Of a DNA stretch of 64,000 bases, positions 46,164 through 59,072 are shown in pieces. The translations under genes and the position numbers were made by a program. The DNA comes from Pinus tabuliformis (Eukaryota > Streptophyta > Pinopsida > Pinales > Pinaceae). Under the pieces are notes generated by a model. That model was given only the letters and a program-made list of their open reading frames with translations, was not told where the DNA came from and made no database searches. The stretch is from positions 1,279,668,277 to 1,279,732,276 of the forward strand of contig CM062818.1 in assembly GCA_031772625.1 (NCBI GenBank). The letters run 5' to 3'. Each line of letters opens with the position of its first letter. Position 1 is the stretch's first letter.

Positions 46164-47120
46164 CATGCCCATTTTGAAAAAGATAAAGTCATGACTTATT
46201 AACCCTCTTATGTGTTCATTTCCTTGCATTTTAGCTTAGTTATTCCTTTTGTTTCCTTGAAACTCCTTAACACATATTGGCATACTATGGAACCATGCAC
46301 ATCCTAGCATGTCTTAGCACCTGGAATGCCTTGGCACTATTTGGCACATGCTACCACACCCTGAAAATACCTAGCACACTCTAGCACTTCTTGACATTCC
46401 ATGATATTCCCTGGCATGCCTTACCTATGCTTAGCATAACTTATCACTCCCTCCTTGGCACGACAGCTAGCACTCATTAATGCTCCCTAACACACCCTTA
46501 TATTTATTCACCTCCATGCATTTTGACCCAGTGCTCCCTTGTGCTGTCCTAGTACTCCCTAACACTCCTCAGCATGCATTGGCACTCTCTAGCACACCTT
46601 AGCACTCTTCAATATGCTCTTCCACTTCATAGAATGCATCACACTCCTTGACGCACATTGGCACTTGAAACGTGTTAACACTTGCCAAGTATTAGCATGT
46701 TTGGCATGCATTGAGATGACTTGGTATGATTTGGCATGGTTTAATATTAAAGTTATTTGAGATCAATTACTAGAAGCTAGATGAGAAGAAACGAAGGAAG
46801 ATTTGGCACTTAGAATGCATTGACACTTGGCACTTCGCACCTATTGGCACCTAGAGTTGGTTTTCCTAGCATGCCCCTCATGGAAAAGGTAAAATTATGA
46901 CTTATTAACCCTATTATGTTCTCATTTCCTATTCGTTTAACTTGTTCATCCCTTTTGTTCCCTTGACGGTACCTGGCATGCATTATCACACCCTTGTACA
47001 TCTTGGCATGCCTTAGCACTTTGCACATCTTATCTTGTTTGACATGTCTTCATACTATCTGGCACATGTTAGCATACCATAGCATTCCCTAAGAGACCTT
47101 GGCACTCCCTAGTTTTCATG
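46164..47120. repeat. Degenerate 'gcactcc/ggcatgc' satellite, middle part
   Basis: Continuation of the satellite broken by element A. A long-period unit is visible: 'ctcttat..tcattcatttcc.tgcatttt' followed by 'ccttgtgttccctggcactcc' and 'cacgcattggcac'. Starts are seen near 46200, 46500 and 46910, and later at 48594, 48715, 49118, 49722, 49930 and 50105. The spacing is irregular (120-600 bp), so copies are diverged and partly deleted. Short open frames here are by-products of the repeat. Confidence 0.7.
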
Positions 47121-48544
47121 CCCTCTATTATCCTCCAAAATGTCCCAGGATGATGAGGAGATCAATGGAGGTAATCACAGACCAAGCTTTTAGTTTGGTA
47201 GCTAGCCCTACCAAACTAGAGAGGGCTCTCTCTATGAAATCACAACAAAGAGATGACTCGAATGTAAATGATTTTAGAACTAGATAGCTAAGCTTAGGTG
47301 GGTTTTGGAAAATTTACGGTTTTGTTGCTGGATAAGGGAAAGACCAGGTAGCTAGGTACGAGGATCAAACGGTTACAACAACAAATATAAAAAGGAGTAA
47401 GGTAGAATTACTTTTGTGATGGATCTTAGGGTTTATCAGTGTAGTGTAGTGTTTAGAAGAAGCAAAAGGTCTTAATGAGCATGAAACATGAATTCATTAA
47501 GCAAGAAATAAAGTAACACATAATGATTTTTCCATCAAAACAGAGCTTTGTGCAAAGAATATTGTTTATAGACTATAAGGAAAACCATTGAATAATTTTT
47601 GAATGGAAAGGAAAGATTAATATCTTTCATATAAAGCTATAACAGAGAAAAAATAACATCACAAAATTACTACACATGAATTCCTAGATAATAGTTGCAA
47701 ATTGTGTCCTTTGATTTCCAGAAAATGTCCAAGTACAAGCTACAATAGTTCTCTCCTCTGAAATCCAATCTGTTTTATCACTGAGAAACTGGTACATAAA
47801 GACTAAAGCAACATCTCCCTACTCTCAGGGGTCGAATCAATGACTCTAGGAACTGTTCCATGAGGTGTTCTAAGCAAACCCTAATGTCTAGTGAAGTTAA
47901 CAATTAACTTTGACTCCAACCTCTATCATAAACGAGGTGGAATTTACATAAAAAAGGTTTATAAATACTAACCACCCATTATTTACATTTACTTTTACCC
48001 CTCACATTCATCTACTTCACCCTTTTGACTTTTACTAAAGTCAAACTAGGAATTACAAAAAATTAACAATGAAAATTTTACAAAAATCTCATAAATTTCC
48101 AGGTGTACAACGAGCTATTGGAGGCCATTTTTGAGTGCCTTTCTGAAGTCCAAATCCAAATCGGAAGCCTTTTCTAGAAATATGGGAGAGTGTATATGTC
48201 TTTAGGGTATTTGTTCACTCAAAATGACCCATTTCTGGCTGAGGTGTGGTGATTCTCCCAAGGTGTCTCCAGGTGTGCAACGAAATGGAAAGAGAGGGGC
48301 AGAAAGGTGATTTTTGGCCTCTTTTTTTGAAAATTTCTCAAAACCTGAGCCCCAGACCAAGAAACATAAAAAATGGGGTTTGATATGGGGTCATATTCTT
48401 TCTAAAAATTTTGATTTTACATCATTTGGATCCCTGAGGAAAAAGCATAGCGTGAGCTCGTTGCGCTCCTAGACGTAAAATTGCCCAAAAATTGCAACTT
48501 TGCACCAAAACAAAAAAAATTCTCCAAACCCTCCGAAACTTTGT
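47121..48544. other. Unclassified insert within the satellite
   Basis: The satellite words disappear for about 1.4 kb. No LTR ends, terminal inverted repeats or coding domains were recognised. The left edge follows a satellite-like 'cactccctag..tcatgccctc' and the right edge is 'gagatgtccatagcacacc'. The origin is unknown. Confidence 0.45.
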
Positions 48545-50210
48545 CCAGAGATGTCCATAGCACACCTAGAACTTGCTAACACTCCCTATCATACACTATT
48601 ATTCATTCATTTCCATGCAATTGAACCTAGTCCTTCCTTGTGTTTCCCTGACACTACCTAACATACCTGTCAATGCCTCCTTAGCACAACCAGAAATTGC
48701 TAGCAATCCCTATCACACACTCTTATTCATTCATTTACAAGAAATTTAAAGTATTCATCCCTTGTGTTTACTTGGCACTCCATAGCATGGGTTGAAACTA
48801 ACACCTCTTGGCATGCCTTAGGACTTGGCATATCTTGGAATGACTTACATACCATGGAAATTTCTAGCATATGTTATCACTTCCTGGAATTCCTTGCACA
48901 CCTTGGCACTCCCTAGCTACCATGCCCTCATAGATAGCCTTACTTTTTTTGTGACTTTGGAACCCAACCAAGTCATTGAAAAAATAGTGTTGTCCCTAGA
49001 CAAAAGTCTCCCTTTGTCTGAAATTGATTTTTCCATCCCCTTATCATAATTGCAGTCTTACCTATTGCAAGTCCTATTATGAAATTATCCTAATAAATTT
49101 CATCTTTGGGACACCTGGAAGACACTCTTATTCGTTTGTTTCAATGCACTTCGACCTAGTTATCCCTTATGATGCCCTCACACTCCCCAACACTCCTCAA
49201 CATGCATTGACATTTTATGGCATGTGTTATCATGCCTTTTCATTCCTTGGCATGCCCTGGCACTCCTTAGCTAGCATGTCCTGATAACTACCCTTATTGG
49301 TTTTAAGACTTGGGAACCAACCAAGTCCTATCTCGACTACAACATCTTGACCAAGTTACAATTACTACAACTATATTATCCCTTCTTCACCTAAGAATGG
49401 CCTATAACTCATCTTAGGATACTGATGCCCAATCTGAGCTCATCCCACTTAAGTTACCAAGTCAAGGCTCACATCTAACCATGGCCATAAAACAACTAAG
49501 CAACATACTTTACATCTTGACATGCATAGCACCTGGCATGTCTAACAATCCCTTGGCACTATGTGGCACATGTTGGCATTCCATGGCATGCTTTAGCACT
49601 CCTTATCATACCGTACCAATCCTTGACATGTCATGGAATTCTTGTATGCTTTGGAACTACCTAGCATATAACTTTGTCACTCCCTCCTGAGCACACTTGG
49701 AATTCACTGACTCTCCCTATCATACACTCTTATTTGTTCACTTCCATGCATTTTGAAGTAGTTCAACTTTCTGTTTATGTCGCACTCCCTAACATTCCCT
49801 GACACGCATTGGCACACCCTGACACACATTGGTATACCCTGGCATGTTTCCCTAACACTGTAGCATTTCTTGGCACCACCTAACATACCTTGTTGTCCCC
49901 TCCTTAGCACGCATATAACTTGCTGACACTCCTTGTCACACACTCTTAGTCATTCATTTCCATGCATTTGAAACTAGTGCTCCCTTATGTTTCCCTGGCA
50001 CTCCACAACACTCCCTGACATGCATTGGCACACCTAGCACCTGACACATCTTGGCATGTTTCCCTAGATTCTCCCTCCTTAGCACGCCTGGAACTCAATA
50101 ACACTTCCTGTCATGAAATCTTAATCATTCACTTGCATGCATTATTTTCATCTATTTCTCCCTTGTGTTCCCCTATCACTCCTTAACACTTCCTTACACG
50201 TGTTTTTAAT
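48545..50210. repeat. Degenerate satellite, right part
   Basis: At least six diverged copies of the long-period unit described for 46164-47120 are present, with frequent 'cctagcatg', 'cttggcacacc' and 'actccct' words. The array ends near 50210 (cttacacgtg). Confidence 0.7.
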
Positions 50211-51473
50211 AAACAAAGCACTATATATCAGGAAACTAATCCTCCATTTGTGGACAAGCAAATTTGGTTAAGTAATCTTGTAATAAGAAGTGCGAAGATA
50301 ACCAACCAAGAGAAGGAAACAAAGATAGAATATTTTGGTGTTGTTTATGGGTCTATTTTAGAGCTAATAGATCCACACATGTGAAGGAAGGAAGAGCTAT
50401 CCACTGCAGAAAAGGTCAAAGATCTTGTTGTTGTCCAAGAAGTCGAATCAAGGAAGAAGATAAGAAAGGTTATACGCCGAATTATAATAAGAGTTAATAC
50501 CATCCAAGTGAAGAATATCAAGGTTCAAAAGGTTGGTCAACCACACGTTCTAGGGTTTATGCAAGAGGGCCAAGAACTACAAATCTGATCCATGGAACTA
50601 GAAGTTGAGGGATAGTTGAAATATTGAAGGAAGAAGCTTGATCATCATTGACTCAAGGAAAAAGAAGGAAGTTGAATCAAGGAGGCTTGTGACTTGGTCT
50701 TGGAGAGGTCATTGACTCAAGGGTCTAGGCCATGGTATTGGTATTCGTCAATTGAAGTCTATATAAGAAGAAGATCTCGTTTGGGTTTTCCTCTCATGTT
50801 GGAGAGGTTTTAGCCCTGGTTGATTGGATATTCGATGTGTCTCTTGTCTCCTCATTGTTTATGCAATGGTAGATGTTTGATGAAGAATATATTTTTGAGC
50901 ATTTTTTGTTATTGTGGATTAGTCTTGAATGTGTTTGTGTATGAAAAATTGGGTGGGTTTGTAAACTATGAGTAGAGCAGTGTTTGATTGATACATGCTT
51001 CCTACAATAAAATGTGTCTCTTACTTAAACAATTAAATTAGTGGAAACATGGGTATTTGGAAAATTATTTTGAATTTATGCACCTTACAAGTACATCAAC
51101 TCATATAATACATAAATATAATGGAAAGTTGTAATATGTTGTAGCATAGAAAGGATGTTGATAAACTATGATAGCTTAAATGTACATGATAGTTTAGAAA
51201 AGTGGGGAATAACTCTTATTTACTCATAGGTAGCCTAATCAATTTCTTTCTTAATTTTTAAATGTCCATGATGATTTTCAAATTAGCTGGGTAGCAATTC
51301 TTACTCATGTCATAGATAGCCGAATGAGTATTTTTCTCTGTATAGAATGATACTAGATACAAAACCTTTTTGTATTGTGTGCTTCTTCAATTTTTTTTTA
51401 ATATATCATGTTATAAAAACTTTAAAGTAAGATTCTCACTTTGGTTCTTGCATTTGTGGTAAAATCTGAACCC
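50211..51473. other. Intergenic DNA between satellite and LINE
   Basis: No ORF with a recognisable domain was found. A purine-rich stretch at 50380-50720 with repeated 'gaagaag/aaggaag' words could be a degraded leader or coding remnant but cannot be assigned. From 50860 onward it is AT-rich. Confidence 0.4.
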
Positions 51474-51484
51474 AACTTCTGAAA

Positions 51485-52927
51485 TTAGTGTTTTTTTGTG
51501 TAAGTTAGATTTTTATATTAATACAATAATACATATTTACAAAATGTCTGCTCGTGCAAACATGAGACTGCTTTCCTAGTCTAAATGCACCCAATCATGA
51601 CGAAAACGACCTCCTTAAGAACCCCAGGGAACACCACGCAGGGCGGAAGAGAAAGTTAGGGGTTGACAAAAACAAATAGTGAACTAGCCGAATAACAACA
51701 AAACCATAGTATATCCAAAGCCGAGGCTCACTGAGACCCACCTAGAGCCTTAGATAACTACTGAGAGAAAAAAAACTAGAAACCTAACAAAATGGATAAT
51801 TTCCAAGGTTAGTGATCGAGTGTACAGACCCATGCCCCAGGAACTCACCCAGTGCTTACAGCGAAGACCCATTACATCTCGAGAACCACATAATTCATGG
51901 AGGATTCCTGACCAGTCGGAGCCTTGGCTCTGCCCGCCTGAGGTAGCGATGAGCATGTGCCCAGACTGGTGCCCGTTTTCTCCTCTACCCTTTCGCCAGA
52001 ACTCACAGCTTCCTAAAAAATGGAATGATGCAGAAGGTTGATCAAGATTGTTTGCTTTTTGGAAATGCTATCGAATTGCTGCACCAGACCGCTGATTTTA
52101 AATTCCAAGGTTTCCAAGATCACCGCATGCAGAAATAGTATGTTGAGCCTGTCATGCCTGGCTAATATAATCACCTTGCATGCTTATCGGTTTTGCCAAC
52201 ATCGTCTTCATCTGCCACATTTTTGCCTGCATGCGTACATAGTGGGTGGCTCGAGTTGTAGATGTTCCAGGGTCCTGGACCCACTCCATATCCTTTTCCA
52301 GTTCATGCTCCTCCAAGTTCTCCTCTTCCTCAGCCACTATAGCCTCCAACTCCTCAATCTTATGTTTTTCCTTCTGAGAGGTCTGCGTTTCATAAGTTTC
52401 CTGAGCTCACTTGAGATTTTAGATGGCAGAAGCATTTCTGCTGCCCTCGCCCGCCATTGTCTTGAAATTTAGCACCGAACAACATCGTATTCTAAGGGCC
52501 GAGAAAATGAGTTTCTGCAGACTAACAGAATACACAGTGGTGCTACCGTTATTGGGGACCGAAGATATAGAGGAGAGAGTGGGTGGGTCACTTGCTGCGT
52601 TCCATCTTGTCACCTGCTGACCGCAAATCCTTTCATAATTATCCTTGCTTCGTGGTTCACACTTTCGATGATGTATCGGATTTTTGCTCTTAAGTTTTCC
52701 CCGCTTGAACCTCTTCGATGAGTGCCAAGTGTCCATAATTTTAAATGGGTGTTGGGACAACTCATACTTTTCGTTCATGGAGCTGAAGGGAGTACCTCCT
52801 GCCTGCTTGTACATTGAATGCCCATTTCTTTCCTATCCTTCATTCTTCTGCCGACCCTTAATTCTTCCAGCAGTACGATTGATAATAATCATATCCCAAT
52901 ATCTACAAAGAGCATCATCCATCTGGC
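51485..52927 (-). other. LINE 3' untranslated region
   Basis: Follows the ORF2 stop at 52928 and ends in the A-rich tail. Its last about 60 bp resemble the sequence at 63931-64000, the 3' end of a second LINE copy. Opposite-strand open frames (for example 52038-52472) have no domain and are taken as chance. Confidence 0.6.
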
Positions 52928-55900
52928 CTATCTTTCATTAACCATGTCCTGCCTCGATAACAGAGTACACTTGTTTCTTACTTCCGCGCAGATGACGTCC
53001 TGCCAACAGTTGTCCATGATGATAGTGGGGTTCTCTATACCATAATTTGCCAGATGATCCGCTATGGTGTTAGCTTTGCGGCGAACTACCTGAAATATTA
53101 AACCATTCAAACGCACAAGATGTTCAGCAATACTCAATGTCACCTTGGCCAGTCTCCAATGCTGAGTGACTTTTCTTGCTTTGGCTCCCCCATACATCCT
53201 TTTCACTGCTGTGATTGTGAGCTGAGAGTCCTCTTCTACCACTGCTGCACCCGCCTGTAATTTCTGAAGAATTCTCAGACCATTTTCCAATGTTGCGAAC
53301 TCCATCTCATTATTGGTTCCTTCCCCTAAGGCTCTACTATATATGTAGTGAATTTCTCCTTCGTTGTTCCTGAGAATGCCTCCAATGCCTGCTAGACCTG
53401 GATTACCCCGAGAAGCACCATCGAAATTTAGTTTAAGGAAGCCTGAAGGTGGCCGTTTCCAGATGCTTAAGGTGGTATTTATCTCCTGTTGGTGATTCAC
53501 AGCAGCTACGAAGGTTCCTTTATCCAGGTTGAAAGCTTTCAAGATTCGTAAGTCCCCAATTGATGCTATAGTATCCTGTTCTAGTTTTCCTTTGACAAGA
53601 ATCAATTGCCTGATATTTTGTATAATAATATCTATAGAATGATTTATATTTCTGGTTTCCTTTAAGAATACTCTTCTATTCCTTTCCTTCCAGATTGACC
53701 ATGTAATGAATCCTGGCATGGTTTTCCAAATGATGTTGACCAATTGATTGCTGGAGAAATTGCCTCACGAATTCTCTATGGTTTCTTGAATGGAATCTCT
53801 TCTTCTATCCGTTTACTGCAAAGTGGTTTCCACCCAATTCCACAGAAGATCCACCAAATCACATGTGTTGAAGAGATGATTCATTATTTCTTCTTCATTT
53901 CTGCACATGGGGCATCTAGATGGGCCACCGAATCATTTCTTTTGGAGATTTTCCCAAGTGAGAGTTTTCTTGTGCATTAGGAGCCAAAGGAAGGTTTTAA
54001 TTTTCGGCCAGAACTGTGAATCCCAAACCTTGTTGCTTCATTTAACTTTTTCTTCTTGCTCTGAATCTTTAATGAAGTTTCTGGCTTCTTTAAGTGTAAA
54101 ATTGCCCCCTCCTTACTTTCCCCATCTTAGCTGGTCATTGTCTTCCGCAATTCTAATCCTTCTTTTGTTTAGCAAAGCTTGTAAGTTCCTAATGTCATTG
54201 TTTGCTTCGGTCATGTGCTATGTTTCATTGAGTACCCAAGTTCTCCCCTCCTGGTCCCTATTATTAGGATTCCAATAGTTATTCACCGTCATTCTCCCAA
54301 GCTCCTGGTAATTTCTTTGAAGACCTGCAAACTCAGGCCTTTCCAACTTGGGGAGTTGCTGCCAAGCATCCTCCAAAAAAAGAGCAGTTTCTCCATTGCG
54401 AATTTACCAGAAGCTATTCTCCTGTATAATGTGTCGGTTTTTTCTTGCTAGGTTCCAGATCGGTGAGCCTTCTGGGTTCTCTTGCATTCTGATCAGGTAC
54501 TGTATACTATGCATTGGAGCGTATTTTTCCTTCCAATGTCTAGCCCAAGGAATTGTGGGTTCCTTCAGCCATTTCCACCACAAATTAGCACCACAAGCCC
54601 TATTGATTGTGGAGGGGTCTTGCAAGTTTAACCCTCCCAGTTGTTTGGGCTTACACATTTTATTCCATGCCACTAGTGCCCACTTTTTCTTCTCTGAATT
54701 CCCTGACCATAAGAAAGTTCTCTGAATTATCCTCATTTGCTGAAGGACTCCTTTGGGAGCAGGAATAGATAGAAGGATAGCTTTGTTTAAGACTATCCTA
54801 CTAGCAAAATTGAGGGCCCTATGGGTCCAGTGATGGCATATTTTCTCCAGGTTTGCTAGGATCTTTTCCCAATGGATTTTTTGCCAGGCTTTATCTGTTA
54901 GAGGAGCTCCTAGGTACCTAGAGGGCAAGTTGCTTCTCCGGATGCCTAGGATAGTAGAAATATTTTGTTTCACTGCTAAATGAGTATTGAAAAAGAAGAT
55001 GGTGGATTTAGATAGATTAACTTCCATACCTGAAGCTTTGCTGAAAAGAGTGAGGATCCTTTTGTAACCCAAGGCTTCTTTGACTGTGGGAGTACCATGT
55101 AACATCGTATCATCAACAAATTGTTGGTGAGTGGTCAATGGAATGGAAGCGAGGGGATACAATCCTTTGATATTTCCTTCCTCTTTAGTGCTGCAAATGA
55201 GTCTACTTAAACCTTCCATCAGGATTACAAAAATGAATGGTGATAATGGGTCGCCTTGCCTGAGCCCTCATAAGGGGGGAGAATTGATCAGAAGGGGCAC
55301 CGTTTCCTGGAATAGAAAATTTAGTAGATTTGATCAGAGCTAAAATCCACACTATCCATTGACTAGCAAAGCCGAAAGCTTTTAAAATTGCTTACAATTA
55401 ATTCCAGTTGACCTTGTCATAAGCCTTTCACAAATCAAGTTGCATCATCATACCTGCAATCTTTCTAGATTGAAGAGTATGAATCATTTCTTAAGCTAGT
55501 AAAATATTGTCTAGAATTTTTCTCCCCTCAACATATCCAGATTTATCTTCAGAGATGAGACCCGAAAGAATGGATTTCATTCTATTAGCTATGACTTTAG
55601 AGATAATTTTATATATAACATTGCACAGAGCTATAGGCCGAAATTTTGCAGGGGTGTTGGCTTCCTCTTCTTTTGTAATCAGGGCAAGGAATGTAGAGTT
55701 GAGGGACTTGAGGATTGAGGCAGAGCGTCGAGAGTCTTCCACAACTTCTTAGACCTCTGTTTAACAATGTCCCATCAAGCCTTGTAGAATTTGATGGTAA
55801 AACCGTCAGGGCCAAGAGCTTTATCATTAGGCATATCCTTCACCACTTCTTCCACCTCTTCCAAAGAAATTTCTCGAGTCAGTGCTGAGATTTTCTCATT

Positions 55901-57205
55901 AGTGATTATCTTGGGGATGGAGTTGATGAGTTCATCAATTGCTTCTGTTATATCAACCTCTGGCTCTTGAGCTATGCTACTGAAATGCGTAGTAAGAAGG
56001 GTTGAAATTTCTTGATGTGTCTGTAGCATGGCTCCCTATTCATTTTTGAGACTAAGGATTTTGTTATCTCCCCTGTAATCCATTGCTGATCTATGGAAGA
56101 ATTTTGCATTCTATTCCCCTTGCTTAAGCCACTGAATACGGGACTTTTGTTTCCATAGGGTTTCCTCTTGTTGGCAATGAAGCTGCCATTGCTGCATTAG
56201 CATTTTTTCTTTGTTTACTATTTCTGGATTAATATCCCCAGTGATCCAACCTTTGTGTATCTACTCTAATTGCTCCTCTAATTTGGATTTTTCTTTGAAT
56301 ATGTTTCCAAAGACTGTTTTGTTCCAAATTTTGATCTTGTCTTTGATATATCTTAGTTTTCCTTGTAATCTATACATTTTGGTGCCTCTGATGCCCACCA
56401 GTTCATTCCACCATTTTTCAATAAGTTGAATGAAGTCCGGATGGGTAAGCCAAAATTTCTCAAATCTAAATATCTTGTTCCTTGGAGTGCCCTGGATAGC
56501 AGCAATCAGAGAAATGGGCCAATGGTCTAACCCTCCACTACGGAGTATATCTGATTCTACTATAACTCCCTCCAACAGAATACTTTCGGAGATTAGAAAT
56601 TTGTCTAGTCGAGAAGCAACGTGTCTTTCACCTCCCATTTTGTTATTCCATGTGTAATCCCCACTCTTGGGGTGGAAATCCACTAGATTAGCTGTTTTGA
56701 TGAAATCTAAGAAAGCTTCAGAATATTTTTTGAGTTTCCTTATCCCTCCTTTCTTTTCCATGAGGGTAGTTATCATATTCAAATCCCCTCCTATGACTGC
56801 CTTTTCTCTGGGGTATCTTAGCTTCAGATTCAACAGATTTCTCAGAAAAAGAAACTTCCCTTCTAGCTTCTGAGGCCCATAGACATTAGTACAGAAATAG
56901 GTTTCCGAATTTTCTACCGCCTAAGCTTCTACAGCTATGAACGATCTGGTCACTTCAGAGGAGAGGATTTTGATTACTTGCGGATCCCACAGGGTGATTA
57001 AGCTTCCCTGCCATCCATTGCTGGCAGTTTCCAAGTATTCCATGTGTTTGCCTAATTTTTTGCTCACATTATGAATAGTACTACTTGCATATTTGGTTTC
57101 TTGCACAAGTATAATGTCTGGTTTTTCCTTTTGGACCTTCTTCTTTAAAAGTCACTGTTTTATTTGGCTATTAAGCCCTCTAGCATTCCAAAGGATGACT
57201 TTCAT
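52928..57205 (-). pseudogene. LINE ORF2: endonuclease, RT, zf-RVT, RNase H
   Basis: Starts MKVILWNARGLNSQIKQ at 57205, the usual start of plant L1 ORF2. An in-frame TGA follows at once. In order: AP-endonuclease (VQETKYAS; 56833-56261 with GGDLNMI and RHVASRLDKFLIS and GGLDHWPISL), then linker. RT follows, with PNDKALGPDGFTIKFYKA (to 55775), FRPIALCNVIYKIISKVIANR (55742-55491, in another frame), QLDL.KAYDKV near 55400, and the active-site FVDD at about 55120. zf-RVT lies around 53800-53900 (PMCRNEEEIMNHLF). The C-terminal RNase H domain (53743-52928) shows LNFDGASRGNPGLAG, NNEMEFATLENGL, EEDSQL and NTIADHLANYG, with its acidic residues intact. Most pieces share one frame separated by stops; the 55491-55742 part is shifted. 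Total span is about 1425 codons, normal for the family. Confidence 0.85.
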
Positions 57206-57368
57206 TTTAAAACAAGATTTATTAGTTTAGAGAAAAGGCTTCTAGAGCTTTCATCTTACTAGAGTTTAAGAGCATTTGTCCCAATTCCTGCAGTGCATCA
57301 TTATTGGTTCTGCGTCCTCTCTTTTTCCTTTGTTTGGAACTTGTGGAGGTTTGAAGTAGTCCTTTTGT

Positions 57369-58937
57369 TCAGAGTCCCATTCCTTTGGCTACGCCCAGGT
57401 TCTTGCTTTGAATTTCTATTTCTGCTCTTTGTCGTGCTATTAGTATATCATTAATTCTCCTGACTTCCTCTTCCGATATGTGTTCCATCCCCTTATTTTT
57501 CCAGTTTCCCACCATTTCTGGTAAATTAACTCCTTCTTGCTCTAGTATTTCAGTAAGTTCCATCTCATCACCTCTGATGTCACTTATGAGCATTTTTGAG
57601 TCTTCATCTACCCCTTCTGTTACCTCTTGATTCTATAGTATAATGCTTGGAGGGGTTTTCTTCCATTGTTTTAGTTTCAGGCTCTATTGTAGTTTTGTTT
57701 GCTTCAGAGGTGTTTTGTTCCTTATTGTTGTCCTCTGATTTGGTTTCAGTTTCCAGAACTTTGAAAGCATTGCTAGTATTACCTTGTGATGTGCTTGCTT
57801 TGGTCGGATGTTTCCTGTTAGCTCTTTGTCTTGCTCTTGGTCGAGTAAAGAATTCCTTGTTCTTCTCTGCCTTGTCTACCTTAAGGTCTTCCACTGTTTT
57901 ATTTAATGGGCATTCTCTGATTAAATGTCCATTCTCATTACATTTTCTGCATTGGAATGGAATTTTCTCATAATCAATGGCTTGGAAATAGTCTTCATCC
58001 CTATATTCCAGCCACAGTCCCTCATGCAGTGCCCCTGACACATCCATTTCCACGCAAATTCTGGCACAGGAGGTGTATCTTCTCTGCAAAGTAGCTTCTG
58101 AAGCTTTGATGAAGGTCCCTAATTTTTCACCTATTTGTTTTAGAGCTGCATATCCCCAATAGTCTATTGGTAGGGAGAAGAGGCGTATCCAGACAGGCAC
58201 CTACTTGAAGGTTTCTTTTTCTGGCACAAAATTGGGCTTCCAAGGCCTAATGTATAGGCTCGCAGAAGTGAAGAAGTAAGGTCCGCCATCAAATATTCTA
58301 TTCTTATCCTCTAGATTTGAGAAAACAATAGTGAAAAAACCTTTGGCTCCTAAGTGCAGTCTAACATCACCTTTGGGTTTCCATTGCTGCTTTATCCATT
58401 GGCACAACGCCCTTTCCGTTGGCCAGAGTCCCATGAACTTGTAGACCACTGCATGTTCGATCATGTGATCCCGGTAGGCTTGAATGTCTGGGTCTGTTAT
58501 CACCACCCTTAGGGTTTCTGCCACCTTGGGTTTACATGGGCCTTGAGTCTTTTTACTGTTGAATGTTCCTGTTTTGTGTCCTTGTTCCTCCTTCTCTTTA
58601 TTCAGAGCCCCTTCTTCTTTTTTGTCTGCTTCTTTTCTTGCTTATTTTCATGGGCAGGATGTGCTTGTGTTGGCTTCTCCCTGCCTCTATTTTCTATACG
58701 ACTATCGTCCTCCTTTCCTTTCAGCTTTTGAGTATTGTGATCCTCATTGCCTTCATATCTTTTCCTTCCCTTGCTGGTCATGTTCTCTTTCTGTGACCTT
58801 TCATACCCAACTATTTGCACACCTTCTTGTGCTATCTGTTTGTGCATCATTATTTGTTTATAAGATGGGGTCCCTATGGACCCCTCGTTTTCCATCTGTC
58901 GGGTCAGGATCTGTCCTCTTCTGTATAGCTCTGCCAC
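57369..58937 (-). pseudogene. LINE ORF1: RNA-binding protein with CCHC knuckle
   Basis: Three to four pieces make up this ORF. The N-terminal piece (58937-58602, MAELYRRGQILTRQM) is Lys/Glu/Gln-rich and ends in a poly-Lys stretch. A frameshift near 58600 leads to 58524-58201 (VAETLRVVITDPDIQAYRDHM ... PWKPNFVPEKETFK), resembling the DUF4283 domain of plant ORF1. A TAG at 58201-58203 interrupts the domain, which continues in frame as VPVWIRLFSLPIDYWG (to 57604) with the knuckle CRKCNENGHLIRECP. Another frameshift near 57640 restores a charged tail (57593-57369, EVRRINDILIARQRAEI) ending GMGL. The product would coat the LINE RNA. This copy is dead. Confidence 0.8.
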
Positions 58938-59072
58938 TCTGACCCTGTTCTTTTCCAGTTTCGAACCCTAGATCTGATGAGTCTGTGAACTACAAACCCC
59001 CGTTTTCACCAGGTCGTGGAGCTCCTTCGATTTGGTGATTGAAGATGCGTGCCATCTCTATAACTTCTGAAA

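Larger units (their letters stand above)
51485..59061 (-). mobile_element. Plant L1-type LINE, nearly full length, decayed
   Basis: A 7.6-kb element reading on the minus strand is flanked by the 11-bp duplication aacttctgaaa (51474-51484 and 59062-59072), the mark of target-primed reverse transcription. The A-rich 3' tail appears on the plus strand as the T-run at 51491-51497. Order in element sense: about 120 bp of 5' UTR, ORF1 with a CCHC knuckle, ORF2 (endonuclease, RT, zf-RVT, RNase H), then a 1.4-kb 3' UTR. Multiple stops and frameshifts make it inactive. The C-terminal RNase H is characteristic of one group of plant L1 elements. Confidence 0.85.

Noticed and set aside
46164..50210. CRISPR-like array
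   Set aside because: Repeats are degenerate, irregularly spaced and in a plant nuclear context; no constant repeat with unique spacers.
52038..52472. 144-codon plus-strand ORF opposite the LINE 3' UTR
   Set aside because: No domain; typical of antisense open frames over LINE sequence.
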